From Albula goreensis (Eukaryota; Chordata; Actinopteri; Albuliformes; Albulidae): 64,000 nt of DNA. The translations under genes and the position numbers were made by a program. Where the stretch lies: contig CM040746.1 of the NCBI GenBank assembly GCA_022829145.1, positions 14,544,790-14,608,789 of the forward strand, in the 5' to 3' direction. The notes under the pieces are model-generated. The model was not told the DNA's origin. It saw only the letters and a list, made by a program, of their open reading frames with translations, and searched no databases. Each line of letters opens with the position of its first letter. The first letter of the stretch is position 1. Positions 36,573-47,139 of this stretch are shown piece by piece.

Positions 36573-36584
36573 TTTAACTGTAAC

Positions 36585-37050
36585 TGTGTTGTATCCAATA
36601 ACTACATCATATCTTTATCTTGCTATGGGCACAGAAATGAGTGTTCATACAGTCTTGGCAAATTTAAAGTGAATCTTGTTCTGCAGTAATGGCTAGATTT
36701 AGAGTGTACAATAGAGAGGAAATATTTATTCTCAGCCTCTCTCCCCATTTTCCCTACAACAAAAGAATTTATGGCCAATGACATAAATGTGTTTCCTTAA
36801 AATGCACTGGTCTTATTTTACAATGAAATTTTTCAATTTGTGTGGCTGTACATAATGTGTTAATTTCTTGTCTATGCAATGGTTGTACAGCTTTTCAGTA
36901 CGGAATTTAGCTTTCTTATCCCAGATGAATGCAGAAGGTGAATTATCTGAATTGGCTTTGTTTCAATCACCATATTTATTTTTCAATCTTGAAGTGAACA
37001 TTTTAATATATTATGGTCCTTAACCTTGCTTGCAACAACTAAAGTCATTT
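36585..37050. other. Noncoding, nothing recognised
   Basis: AT-rich unique sequence. Confidence 0.5.
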
Positions 37051-37056
37051 CTTAGA

Positions 37057-37225
37057 TGGGGCCTCTACAGGCTCGCACAATAGAAGCACATGCTCATACT
37101 CCAGCTGTGAGTCCTGTAACTCGGTGTTTGAGCCCCAGCTGTGCCACCTACAGGACGGAGGTCTACACTTGCAGGGCAAAGACTGCCTCAGCCTTGCCAG
37201 GGAGTGATAGGGGTTAAGCCAGTTA
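37057..37225 (+). mobile_element. Probable second tRNA-derived SINE fragment
   Basis: Starts GGGGCCTCTACAGGCTCGCA and has a B-box-like TGTTTGAGCCC near 37125-37135, with GTGCCACCTACAGGACGG after it. The layout parallels the SINE head at 35341, but the A box is poor and the box spacing (about 56 bp) is too long. No target duplication was found. It may be a different or decayed family. Confidence 0.4.
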
Positions 37226-37607
37226 AAAGTTGTATATGCTGATCATATTCACTCCAGCAGCTTAGGCAGCTCTTAATTGATGACACTTCCATGATGTGGA
37301 AAGAAGCAAGGGCTAGCCATTGCACCGTTTTATGCTGTGGGGGTGAGTTATACCCCACTGGGCAGTCCACAAGCTCCACAATGTCCTTATCCCATGTAAT
37401 ATCTGCAGCATGAAATGCCACAAACTCTGTATGGGAACTGTCTAGAGCTGAAACATTGTTCAATGATGCAGATTTCCCTTTAGAGCAGCAAAAATGTAAT
37501 GACCCTTGGTTAACTGTTGTGTACAGATATGGAAATAAACAACCTCCAGCACTCGTGTGAAACATCTGATTAAAAAAAGGACCAACAATTCTCATTTGTC
37601 TCTCCAT
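37188..37607 (-). other. Unassigned 139-codon open frame beside the SINE fragment
   Basis: One of the longest uninterrupted frames in the window. The product has seven cysteines but no domain, signal peptide or membrane segment I recognise. The C-terminal end of the frame overlaps the SINE-like fragment, which argues against a real coding sequence. It could be repeat-derived. Confidence 0.15.
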
Positions 37608-37986
37608 TCTCCCTCAGACGGGTCCTAAATCACATGACCTTCCAATGACCCTGGGACATACGATGGAGAATCTGAGCAAAAGAACAATCAGGGAGCAGTT
37701 GCCTGTGGCATTGAGGGTCTGGTGGCTTGTCTGAGATGCCCAACAACCAGTCCAGTGATCCACTGATATGGGGTCCTACAGTAACAATGGCCTGCCAATT
37801 CTGGACAGGCTCTCATTCTCCTCTCATGTACACAGAGGAAAAGAATGTCAGTTTCCATACTCGGCTCAGCTTCACAATATCAAGCTAATATGACAGGCAA
37901 CACAGTAAAAAATGGTATTCCAATGCTACATTGAATTTCTAACATGGAAACTCTCTGGTTAAGGAAATCAAAAGCAAATGGCACAG

Positions 37987-37987
<1 letters not shown>

Positions 37988-38052
<65 letters not shown>
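37988..38052. repeat. Compound (TA)n(AG)n microsatellite
   Basis: TA units from 37988 to 38020 are followed directly by AG units to 38052. The tract abuts the 5' side of the Tigger fragment. Confidence 0.97.
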
Positions 38053-38053
<1 letters not shown>

Positions 38054-38204
38054 ACATAAGTGTTCTTAGCATGCTTAAGGTAGGCTTGGCGAGGCTACAA
38101 TGTTTGGAAGGTTAGGTGTATTAAATGCATTTTTGACTTATGATAATTTCCAATTACGATGAGTTTATCGGAATGTAACCCCATCGTAAGTTGTGGACCA
38201 TCTG
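38053..38204 (+). mobile_element. 3' end of a pogo/Tigger-type DNA transposon
   Basis: The segment contains AAGGTAGGCTTGGCGAGGCT, GGTTAGGTGTATTAAATGCA, TTTATCGGAATGTAACCCC and ATCGTAAGTTG, ending CATCTG before TA. This order of phrases closely follows a Tigger-like MITE end that I know from vertebrate genomes, including mammals. Only the right half is present; the left side is replaced by the microsatellite. Family naming is from memory. Confidence 0.7.
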
Positions 38205-38209
38205 TATAT

Positions 38210-41200
38210 ATGTATAATTGTATTATTTGTAGTATATACAAATATATATGCATAAATGCCAAAACACCTTCATTTTTGTTTGGGACACCATTTAAATACA
38301 TTTATTTAGATTAACAATTAATAAAATAAATATAAAAAGAATATCAATACTAACTCTTTGTATACCTTCCATACGACATATGCAGATCAGAGTGCTAGAA
38401 AGTAAATGGAAGTAATGGATATAGGTTTGATTTGACCAAGGAAGGAAAGGTTTCTTGTTAGATAATGAGGTGTCTACTGTTTGCCTCCGCCATTTGCACA
38501 AGAAGAGTACTCCACCAAAACAATGGAAATGCAACCCAGCAGGGGCACTACAAAGTGAATAAACATGTCCCTTCCAGAACTGAAGAGAACCTTGCAGCAA
38601 TGAGGCATCCAGAAAATGAGACAGAAACAACACTTGATTAATCACGTGGGAGTTGTGCACTTCACTGAACTTCTTTGAAAAGTTCACTCCTTTTTTTGGA
38701 TCTGTTCCCCCAGCCTCCCAATTATGCTGTATATCTTAAAAATAACAGGTATATATGACTTTTGATGATATAATTTGATTATTGCATTCATGAATTTATA
38801 CTACAGTATTTTCTCTTTTTTGATGGTACAAAGTGGCATAAATTATTCATATATTGCATTCTTATATCTAATGGAGGAATACCATTATTTTTCATATGAA
38901 TATTAATGGATGTTTTGCACTGCATATTTGTTTTGAGAGCCCATTTTTAAAGTGTGTGTGTTTCTTTACTGTTTGATCTGTTTTGATATACTGAAATACT
39001 GTTTTCGATTTTTGCACACACGCACTCCAGCTATGGAAAAGATATCTTATAAAGAAGAAAAAAAAAACATTTGAGTAAGGACTTACACATAATCTGCACC
39101 ACTGTGTTAAAAGTTTGCTTGAAATTTATTTCCAAAGTAATTAAACCATTGCAAGATGGACAATATTTCAGATAAATGAACTGATTTTCCCACAAGAAAT
39201 TAACTGTAATTTTATAAAAACAGCTCTTTTTAAAAAAAATCATTTAAATTGACTCAGATCCCTGTACAGACTTCTAAGCAGATGTATTGCTTTTTCAACA
39301 GGGGGTTACTGCTGTGCCACTGTTTTCTGATACCACCATTAAATTAGTATCTCAAATCTAGATAAATGCTCTTACACTTGGGATGACTTTAAAAGATGAA
39401 TATCTGATTATTAAAAACAATGGTAGTTAGAGTTCCTAATTAAGCTGCTAATTACAGGCACCCTGCCAGACTTAAGATAATGCTGGATAATACTGCGTCT
39501 TAACAAATCATTTGAAGATTATGGCCTCTGTTTTGCTGATCAACATTAATCATGCATTACAATAATAATTAACAAATAATTTATCAGAAAGTCCTGATTT
39601 CTGTGATAAAAAATGTAATTTTATAGCAGCTTGAATGTAACCGTTGCAGCTCTTGAAGTGCCATTCTATTTGTAACAAATTGACACCCCACCATTTTGAA
39701 TTAAAAACAGTTTTGACTGTTTTGCCTAGTGCACCGTGAGTTTGGACCATTAGAACAGAACCCTTACAATTTTTAAGTCATCTAAGATACTTGGTCCCTC
39801 ACCACAAATAACTAAACAGTGACAGGGAGACAAGAATTTAATCACAGATCTTTACCATGACTGATTTTGCACTTCACTCCAAAATTTAGCTCTGCCTTGC
39901 AATTAGCTTTTTTCATGTCTTCACAGAATAAATAATAAGGTTGCCAAGCAACAAACAAGTGTGACAAGGCAAATTGCAGGAATTGGCAAAATATTAGCTT
40001 GCTTAATATAAAAGATGTTAAGGACGTTCTGAAACATATTTGACTTTCAAAATGTTCCACTCATCATCTCCTTAGATGAAGCAACTGAAGACCCAACATC
40101 TGGTATTAGAAAGGGTGTTTGAGATTTTTGGTAAAAAAAAAAAAAAAAAAAGATGCACTTTCATGCACTTACCTAATGTAAAACTGGCATTAGACACCAA
40201 TTTGAGATGGTCTCTTTGAATAGATGGGGAAAAAATAAAAAGGTAAGAATCTGGTATCCAACTGTAACCAGGTAGTGAAAGCACATTACTGGCTTACCTG
40301 GCAAAGGGCTACTCCATTCTCCAGGCTAGGCAAGTTAGCTTAATCAAAAATAGAACATTCCTCACTATTTGGCCAAAAATGCATGGGGTGAATAAGAATG
40401 AATTTATATTCAACTTCAATTTCAATGGCATGAATATTGTATATGTTTATATTTCATTCATTAATAATGTCTTAAAATCTTGACTTTTTTTTTTTTACCA
40501 TGGTAAATACTTGGTATGTGTGAAGTGCTTCAAGCAAGAGCAACATACCATCTGAATTTGTTTTCTGACCTCAGTTCCAAAACTTAAACCTACTCATAAT
40601 CAGAAAGTGGGGGCAGAGTCAAGTGATTACAATAGCTTACTTTGCAAGAACACTGCCATCACACTTTTTTTCTGTCACTTCAGTAGCTAGTAAATTGCAT
40701 GATTGCTGGATGTCTTAGTGCTGTTTATTAAAATACCTGTCACACACTGTCCATCAGAGACACACTGCTGCAGATCATTTTAATTAATCATCAATCATGT
40801 TTGACTAAAGGCATCTCGCCAAACTTTACTGAGCTCCTCAAACATAAAGGTGATAAAAATTCCTCCTGGCTGTTTAGCATATGTATGGAATGAGAGATCA
40901 TTACTTGACAAATACAGCAATTAACAATGACACTCACTGCCAACTCCTCTCCAAGAGATGAGCCAAACAAAGAATCAAAGCATTTAGCTGTATGCAACAT
41001 CCTAGAATTCAGTCCGTCAAAGCTGTACTTTTTATCTTGCATTCAATCTTGTTGCGCTTGACCCGAGCGGTCCACATTAAAAACTTACTGAAATATCTAA
41101 AGTAACAACATGATATCATGATGTTCGCTGATATATTGTAGCCATTAATGTTAGCATGCAAGTAATGCACAAAAAAAGCAAATATCTGAATAAATTATGG

Positions 41201-42590
41201 CAAATACACAAAGACACCGCTACACCATTATGCCTTTATGACTGATTTAATTAAGTAAATAATGTTTCAACATGCATAAAGTCATGTTAAAAATGATGGG
41301 AAGTCCCACACATTCCATAGCGATGGCTAGTGTAGCCACAACATAAACCTCAAAAGCTGCCTTCCCACCACTTGATGAGTACTGTTTAAAAACTGCATAG
41401 CTCATACAGATTAACATATGGATTTAGGTATTGTAGGATCAACTGGATCAATATTATTAAGCAACACTTGCTTTGTCTTAATCAGGACTACTTATATCAA
41501 AACCAACAGCATAAATTTTAAATATAAAACCTTAAATTATGTCTTAAGATTCATTTACATTATCAGCTTGATTGCCAAACGGTATATTGTAAATGTAAAT
41601 GTTAATTCTGAATCAATACTTCATCACAATTGAGCAGATGAGTAGTTACAGGCTGTGACAGTTTATTTTACAAAGGTTTTTTGGCTCTGAACTTAGAATC
41701 ATCTAATTAACATTATTTTTAAAAAAGTACTAAATACAGTTGTTATGTACATTACCTTTCCACTTTTCTGCCTCAGCATGATACTACATTACATATTACA
41801 TTGCCTATATACTCAACAATCTGGACGAGTTTCCCCAAGCAAACATTGTTCTTTCACACGTATCTTATGGAGAGGATATTTTTCTTTGCAGAATTACACT
41901 TATTTGTTAATGTTCATAACGTTAGATTACCCCACCAGGTTATGATACCCAAAAATAAGCTAAAATTTCAATATGCGAACCCTAAATATAATGTTTGAAT
42001 TCAATTGCAACACCATTTTATCCAAGTCATTTGACTCAGCTGCAGACATAATTCATGGTGTATAATTTAATACATTTATACACTGTGGCGCTCAGTTTTT
42101 TGCCCTTATTTCAGTTGCCCATGATCATCAAAAACCCAATGGTTCATATTGTGCAGTGGCCCACAATGCATAGTGTTACATCATGGACCTAATGAACAGA
42201 TCAGCAGGAATATTTTAAAGGTCAATTCCAGTCAAAGGCATCACACAGAGGTAGCTGTACATAGAGCAGTGAAAACAATAAAACAGAAATGCCTCTGAGC
42301 TTTCCCTGCCAACATGTATAACATCAAATTAAGGATTTACAATTGTAATCCTTTGTAACTGAAGAAATGAGCCATAAAATGTCATTGAGAGTAACTTTGA
42401 ATGTTGATTAGAAAGATTATCTGCAGCAATTTTCAAATATTTTACTTACTGAAAGGCCAGAAAACTGAAATTATTTTACAATGAAACCCAAAAAAGTTAG
42501 TTACAGCAAATGAAGATATATAAATTGTCAATACCTTCACAAGTCAGATTTTAAATGCTTGAAAACTACCACAGAAAACCCAACCTTAAG
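38210..42590. other. AT-rich noncoding sequence, nothing recognised
   Basis: Contains an A19 run at 40133-40151. Frames of 131 codons (38292-38687, minus) and shorter have no domain. No transposon end identified. Confidence 0.5.
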
Positions 42591-42596
42591 CACTTG

Positions 42597-42830
42597 TCAG
42601 GTAAATTCATACCATAGGCTAAACGAAGGAACTCCACCTTGCCAATATTTCTTCTTGTTCAAGGTAATTTTAGAGCAATTCCCCAAAATCATACCAAGAT
42701 AGTTGAGATCATCTTCACATTTGCTCAGATACTTTTCAGCCAATTTGTCTGTTGTCGCATTCACTGTGTATTTCCCATGTTTATTGTTTACCCAAAGGAG
42801 ATTGAAAAGACACTGCAAATGCAAGTGCAC
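42597..42830 (-). other. Unassigned 77-codon frame with protein-like composition
   Basis: The product is balanced rather than low-complexity: charged, with a segment reading KLAEKYLSKCEDDLNYLG. No domain was recognised, and no start context or splice pair was identified. It may be a scrap of an old retrocopy or transposase. Reported because its composition differs from the AT-driven frames around it. Confidence 0.15.
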
Positions 42831-42839
42831 CAGTCAATT

Positions 42840-43775
42840 GGCAATTAAGACAATGGCAACTATGCTATTGCTGTATTTTGAGCTGGCTCTGTGCCCGGAT
42901 CTGTATAAATGCGAAACCTGGAGACTTGTGTTTTCTTTAGCTTGCATCTTGGTAGAGATGCATAAGCCATTATGGATTGTAGCAGCATGCTTAAGTGTCA
43001 GCTACACAGCTATGGTGACAAATGAGGGCGCAGCTGCTGGGACACTGGAGGTGGCTCGTAGTCTGAAGGTGTAATGCTGTTGCTTTGAGGAGCAGGCCAC
43101 AGAGTCACATTTCTGTCACTTTCTGCTTCAAGCAAGAACTCTACCAGCTAAATGCTTGTGACGATAGTGACAAACAACAAGGATCAACACTTATGGGGAC
43201 ATTGAGTCAATGAGCTTGTGAATGAAAGAAACATCTGGGGAACTTTATGAAATGGAAGGAACTTCTACATCCGTATACAGTATCTCCTATTTGGGACACT
43301 TCAATGTTTTTGGTAATTTATATAAAGTTGTCTGCAAGAGTTGTCTGTTGCTTTCTATTAGCATACAATTCACTGGAAAACTTGCGATCAGGTGAATGTT
43401 TGATGGGTTAGCAAGTAAGGATGGCTTTGTCCTGCAGCTGAGATGTGTAGTCATTGCAGCTATGGTAAATGTGCTGCTGCAGGAGCTGATGAGAGGACTC
43501 AGCTGTGTGATGAGTGTTTTTGGGTGTAGTTCCAAAATCCACATTCTGAGGACATAGACACTTTAGAATCAGGTGGAGAGTGTGAAACACCTCATAATTC
43601 ATCGTAGTTTAAAGGGTTTAAAACTCCTCAGACTGTTTTCAATTTGCAGGGCCGTCTGCGGCATCAGACATAAGCCCTCCTCTGGGGAAATGTACTTCTT
43701 TAGAAAATAAATCTGAAAGAAGACTAGGGGTAAGAAGCTAATACAGTGTTCTTCACTCACCTCCTCATGGATTGG
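42840..43775. other. Noncoding, nothing recognised
   Basis: Frames up to 123 codons (42703-43074) without domains. No repeat ends seen before the hAT element. Confidence 0.45.
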
Positions 43776-43779
43776 TACA

Positions 43780-43787
43780 GCCTAGAT
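43780..43787. repeat. Left hAT target-site duplication
   Basis: GCCTAGAT, identical to 44359-44366. Confidence 0.93.
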
Positions 43788-44358
43788 CAATGGATCCCAA
43801 TGTCAAAACCAATGCTGGTATTTATTCCAACCACATCTGCAACCCCAGAATCTAAACAAGCTGTTAATTGTTCATGATTGTTCAATTCTTCATGCGTTTC
43901 ATGATTTGAGAGATAATTTGCCAATATAGCTATGCATGTCATGAAGAAAAAGCTCCTATATTCACATTGCATTTAAGTGATTTTGCAAACAAATACAAAA
44001 AAAGAGTATGATTGTATAGATGACCAAATTCTAGACTGGGGTGAATCAATATGTTCCTTAAGTCACTGAACACATGATTAAGCTCCTGATTTTTTTTCCT
44101 TATGTTTAGTAACGCAATGCAGGTTTGGCTCATTATAATTAGCATTGTCTTTGAATCCTTCATTATCTACCAAATGTTTAATTTTACTGGTCATGTGTCC
44201 AGAATCACCCTGATGTTAAAACATTTTAACATTTAAACACTTGTCTTTATGCAATTGCTTGCAATATGGCAATTGTTAAGATTCTTGGGTTGCAGTTGTG
44301 GTTGGAATAAAAACCAGCATACACAGTGGGTTCCCAGGACTGGCGTTGGGGACCACTG
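43788..44358. mobile_element. hAT-type non-autonomous element, 571 bp, with a perfect 8-bp duplication
   Basis: The left end begins CAATGGATCCCAATG; the right end, read on the minus strand, begins CAGTGGTCCCCAACG. Further in, TGCTGGTATTTATTCCAACC (from about 43814) corresponds to TGCTGGTTTTTATTCCAACC on the minus strand, and the two arms stay alike over about 40 bp (38 of 41 positions). The element is flanked by the identical 8-mer GCCTAGAT at 43780-43787 and 44359-44366, the hAT target-duplication length. No transposase frame remains, so it depended on an enzyme in trans. The ends match a hAT family common in fish, from memory. Confidence 0.92.
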
Positions 44359-44366
44359 GCCTAGAT
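44359..44366. repeat. Right hAT target-site duplication
   Basis: GCCTAGAT. Confidence 0.93.
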
Positions 44367-44454
44367 GGCTACCATTATACTTCTGAATCAAATGATGAAG
44401 GGAAGCTCTTATGAAGTGAAGAAAACTTCAAACTTTAGATTGGGATACAGTCTA

Positions 44455-44775
44455 CAGGTGACCCTCACACATCGCAGCTTTCCACATTGTGGATTAGATT
44501 TTTTTGTGGGTTGACAAACAAACAATTAAGTTATGTGATAACTCGCTTTTAAAATGTAATTGTCCCTTAAAACTGACTAACCATTTGAGCACTAGACAGC
44601 GCAGAACTCCAGTCAGGTTTAAAATGCTCACTGCACCCCCGCGAACCGCCCAACTGTAGGTGCTCGCTTCACTATGCTCACATGCTCGCCTGGGAGGGGC
44701 TGAAAATTTTATGCGGTTTTTCCACATCGCAAGGGAGCTGAGCCCCTAACCCCTGCAATGTGGGAGGGTCACCTG
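44455..44775. mobile_element. pogo/Tigger-type MITE, 321 bp, TA target duplication
   Basis: The 23-bp terminal inverted repeats at 44455-44477 and 44753-44775 match at 21 of 23 positions. Both start CAGGTGACCCTC when read inwards. A TA dinucleotide flanks each side (44453-44454 and 44776-44777), as expected for Tc1/mariner-superfamily insertion. There is no transposase frame; the 77-codon minus-strand frame inside is incidental. It lies only 96 bp from the hAT element. Confidence 0.92.
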
Positions 44776-44797
44776 TACTTACAGCAACACACTGTAA

Positions 44798-44860
44798 CTA
44801 ATTTGGAGATAGTCCAAATTAGATAGATTAAATTTCTCCAAATTGTATAATTTGGAGAAA
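44798..44860. repeat. Two adjacent perfect palindromes sharing the AATTTGGA core
   Basis: CTAATTTGGA (44798-44807) / TCCAAATTAG (44813-44822) has a 5-nt loop. TTTCTCCAAATT (44833-44844) / AATTTGGAGAAA (44849-44860) has a 4-nt loop. Both arms are perfect. The shared AATTTGGA/TCCAAATT core suggests duplication or a small foldback element. Confidence 0.85.
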
Positions 44861-44949
44861 ATATTGGATTTACTTTCCAATGGATTATTCAGTCATGTGG
44901 CACACTTCATGCTGGTATATATATATATACATATGTATACAATGACTCT

Positions 44950-45092
44950 GTTCAGCAGGACACAGTCTATCTGTGCGCCAGGACAGTCTGTGACTGTATT
45001 GCAGGTGCTTCTGTGAAGCAGGATACAGTTTGCATCTCTATATACCAGGATACAGTCCATATCTCAGTCTAAGATACAACCTGTGCCTCACT
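44950..45092. repeat. Degenerate minisatellite of about 23-27 bp
   Basis: Units centred on CAGGA(TA)CAGTCT recur at 44956, 44979, 45002, 45019, 45046 and (as AAGATACAACCT) 45070. Spacing is irregular and copies are eroded. A short (AT) run at 44919-44933 precedes it. Confidence 0.65.
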
Positions 45093-45094
45093 TC

Positions 45095-46205
45095 ACCGAG
45101 ATGCCAAAACATTGCTGTCTGCAGACACCACATTCATCCCTCTCTGAGGCAGAAGATTCCAAGCAGGATGCCTGCAGATACCTGGAAGCTGTCCAGATTA
45201 ATTATGAAACGTCTGACAAGAGGGAGGGGTGCGTTTCTTCTCCCTTCTGACAGGTGCCATAGCTCTGAGGAAGCCTGTGGATTTATTTGAGGATCTCTGT
45301 ACACAGAGGGCCTCACTCAAAGCGCTTAATTTATAGGAGATCATTTCATTCCCTACCTGCTGAACCTGTTAACCACATCGATCTGCCCCTTGCAGCCTTA
45401 CAAATGGCTACCATTCATAACAAAATGACAGACCATTAGTATCAAGTGATGAGTCACTGACAGGCAGGATCATAACTATGAAGTAACTGGGCAGATTGTG
45501 TCTATGCTGCCTAGTAAAAACTCATTTTCCAAAATCAAAATTACTAAGAACACACAAAAACATAAAATAGGGTGTTCCATGGGTAATGACCACAGGGGCT
45601 CCTAAGTGATTTACCCAGCTTAGACATTTGTGTGGAGTGCAGCGGTATACCCTGTAGTTCAAAGTAAATCCAGACAGTATCATTGCCAGCTGAGTCCTGT
45701 GGAGGGATTCAGCAAGAAGGTTTCAGCTGACAGGCAGCCTCACTTGTCAGGTCATAGCTATGAGCCTGACAAAATAAAGTCGCCATTGTGGTACAAGGTT
45801 GCCCAATGTCCAGCATATTCTTAAACGGTCAATTGTTACTTCTAACTAATCATAATCTTGTGAATTTAGGAGTCCAACTGCAGTCAACTCTTCAGAAAGG
45901 GAAAATTCTCTGGTGGCTCTTCTGTAATAATTATACACACCAGCCAAAATCTCCAAGAGACATGCGTTTTTTTTCTGAAAAAGCCAGTTGTAGGCTACTT
46001 AGCTAGATAATAAATAAGCAAAGTATAAATCATGTACAGTGGTAGATTCTAAAACATCATCTGTTATATTCATATGAGCAAAGCACAAAGCTATTATCAT
46101 CTACCAATGCCATTTTAGTGGGAATGATAAAGTAAAAGTGAGGATGGTTGGGTGCATTAATTAACTGCCCCAGTCAACCAAATTTACTCTCAGAGAATTT
46201 TCAAC
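45095..46205. other. Noncoding sequence, nothing recognised
   Basis: Frames up to 86 codons without domains. No repeat ends identified. Confidence 0.45.
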
Positions 46206-46265
46206 TTAAGAGTTGAGAATAATCAGCAATGTACACAAAAGTGAGTCAACTTGTTGTTCAGGTAC

Positions 46266-46429
46266 CTGTGGTCTGCCTGTGACAGCTGTGAATGTCTTCA
46301 AACACAATAAAGGCAGTGATGGATTCCAGCACCAACATCCCATAGGACGCACACGCAACTCCCAAGCTCTGCTGATCCGACTGAAGATACGGCAGCAATA
46401 GAAGAAGCTGCGTGATAAGAAATTCAAAT
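46266..46429 (-). CDS. Candidate coding exon, membrane-protein-like (strand uncertain)
   Basis: On the minus strand a strong acceptor, TTTTTCCCCCACAG, precedes 46429. A plausible donor, ACAG|GTACCT, follows 46266. The 164-bp interval between them is open for 54 codons in the frame reading FEFLITQLLLLLPYLQSDQQ, followed by a second hydrophobic stretch (ACASYGMLVLESITAFIVF). Codons carry several CpGs (ACG, CCG, TCG, GCG), unusual in this window. The phases (one base in, one base out) would suit an internal exon of a multi-pass membrane protein, but I do not recognise the family. Against it, a second minus-strand frame and a plus-strand frame (ending at 46401) are also open. The plus strand also has a TTGTTGTTCAG acceptor at 46260, so this could instead be an exon on the other strand or a conserved noncoding block. 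Confidence 0.25.
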
Positions 46430-46589
46430 CTGTGGGGGAAAAACTTCAAATAAATAAATGCATAAATAATGTGACCAGGTATGACTCTTGAATGACACAA
46501 AATGGCTTGCTTAGACATGTGGGTAAAAAAGGTCAGAATCTCCTGTTTTAGGCCAGAAAGTTTTGAGTTCATCAACCCCCTATAATTCA

Positions 46590-47132
46590 TCATGGGTGAC
46601 AAGAGATATAAAGGAAATTAATGTTGTCTTGACAGTTTATTGGTTCATTTCCTGTCTTGAGAAATCCTGTGATGGAACGAAGGCAGATAATTACACTAGG
46701 CCATACATTCTGTGGTTTTATCTTTATCCACAGGCAAAATCCAGCAGTTTTTAAAATGAAAATGGAGCTAATACAATGATCATAGAGTAGTTTATAAGCA
46801 TACCTGTCAATCACCAAAGAAAGGGTAATACATTCTTCACAAGCATTGGAAACATTCGTTTTTTGTTGTTGACTGGAAATACAGATTGTTGACAGATTTT
46901 GTAATGGATTTTGTTTTGGGGCAAAGCAAAGCAACCACTTAAAACCAAAATCTGGACAAAATGTACTGTTACTACAAACTATACTAAGTGAAATGTTACC
47001 ATAAACCTGTGTTCCACTCATTTTGTTTTCCCATGATATATCCTGTCTCCAAAAAAGGGTTTTACCAGATGTGAAACTTGAGAAAGTAAAAAATGATAAA
47101 TAACAAAGAACACTGACACAAACACAGAACAT
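46590..47132 (-). other. Longest open frame in the window, 180 codons, unassigned
   Basis: A 543-nt minus-strand frame. The product is rich in Cys, Ser, Ile and Phe, starts with a hydrophobic stretch (MFCVCVSVLCYLSFFTF) that could pass for a signal peptide, and contains a segment reading SLSIVCSNSTFCPDFGFKWL. I recognise no domain. In AT-rich DNA of this length one such frame could arise by chance. It lies just upstream of the candidate exon at 46266-46429 on the same strand, which is the only contextual support. Confidence 0.15.
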
Positions 47133-47139
47133 AACAGTT

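Noticed and set aside
46330..46429. Slight resemblance of the exon candidate to the start of CALHM channels (YLQSDQQS)
   Set aside because: Only a short phrase agrees; the surrounding residues and the expected N-terminal position do not fit.
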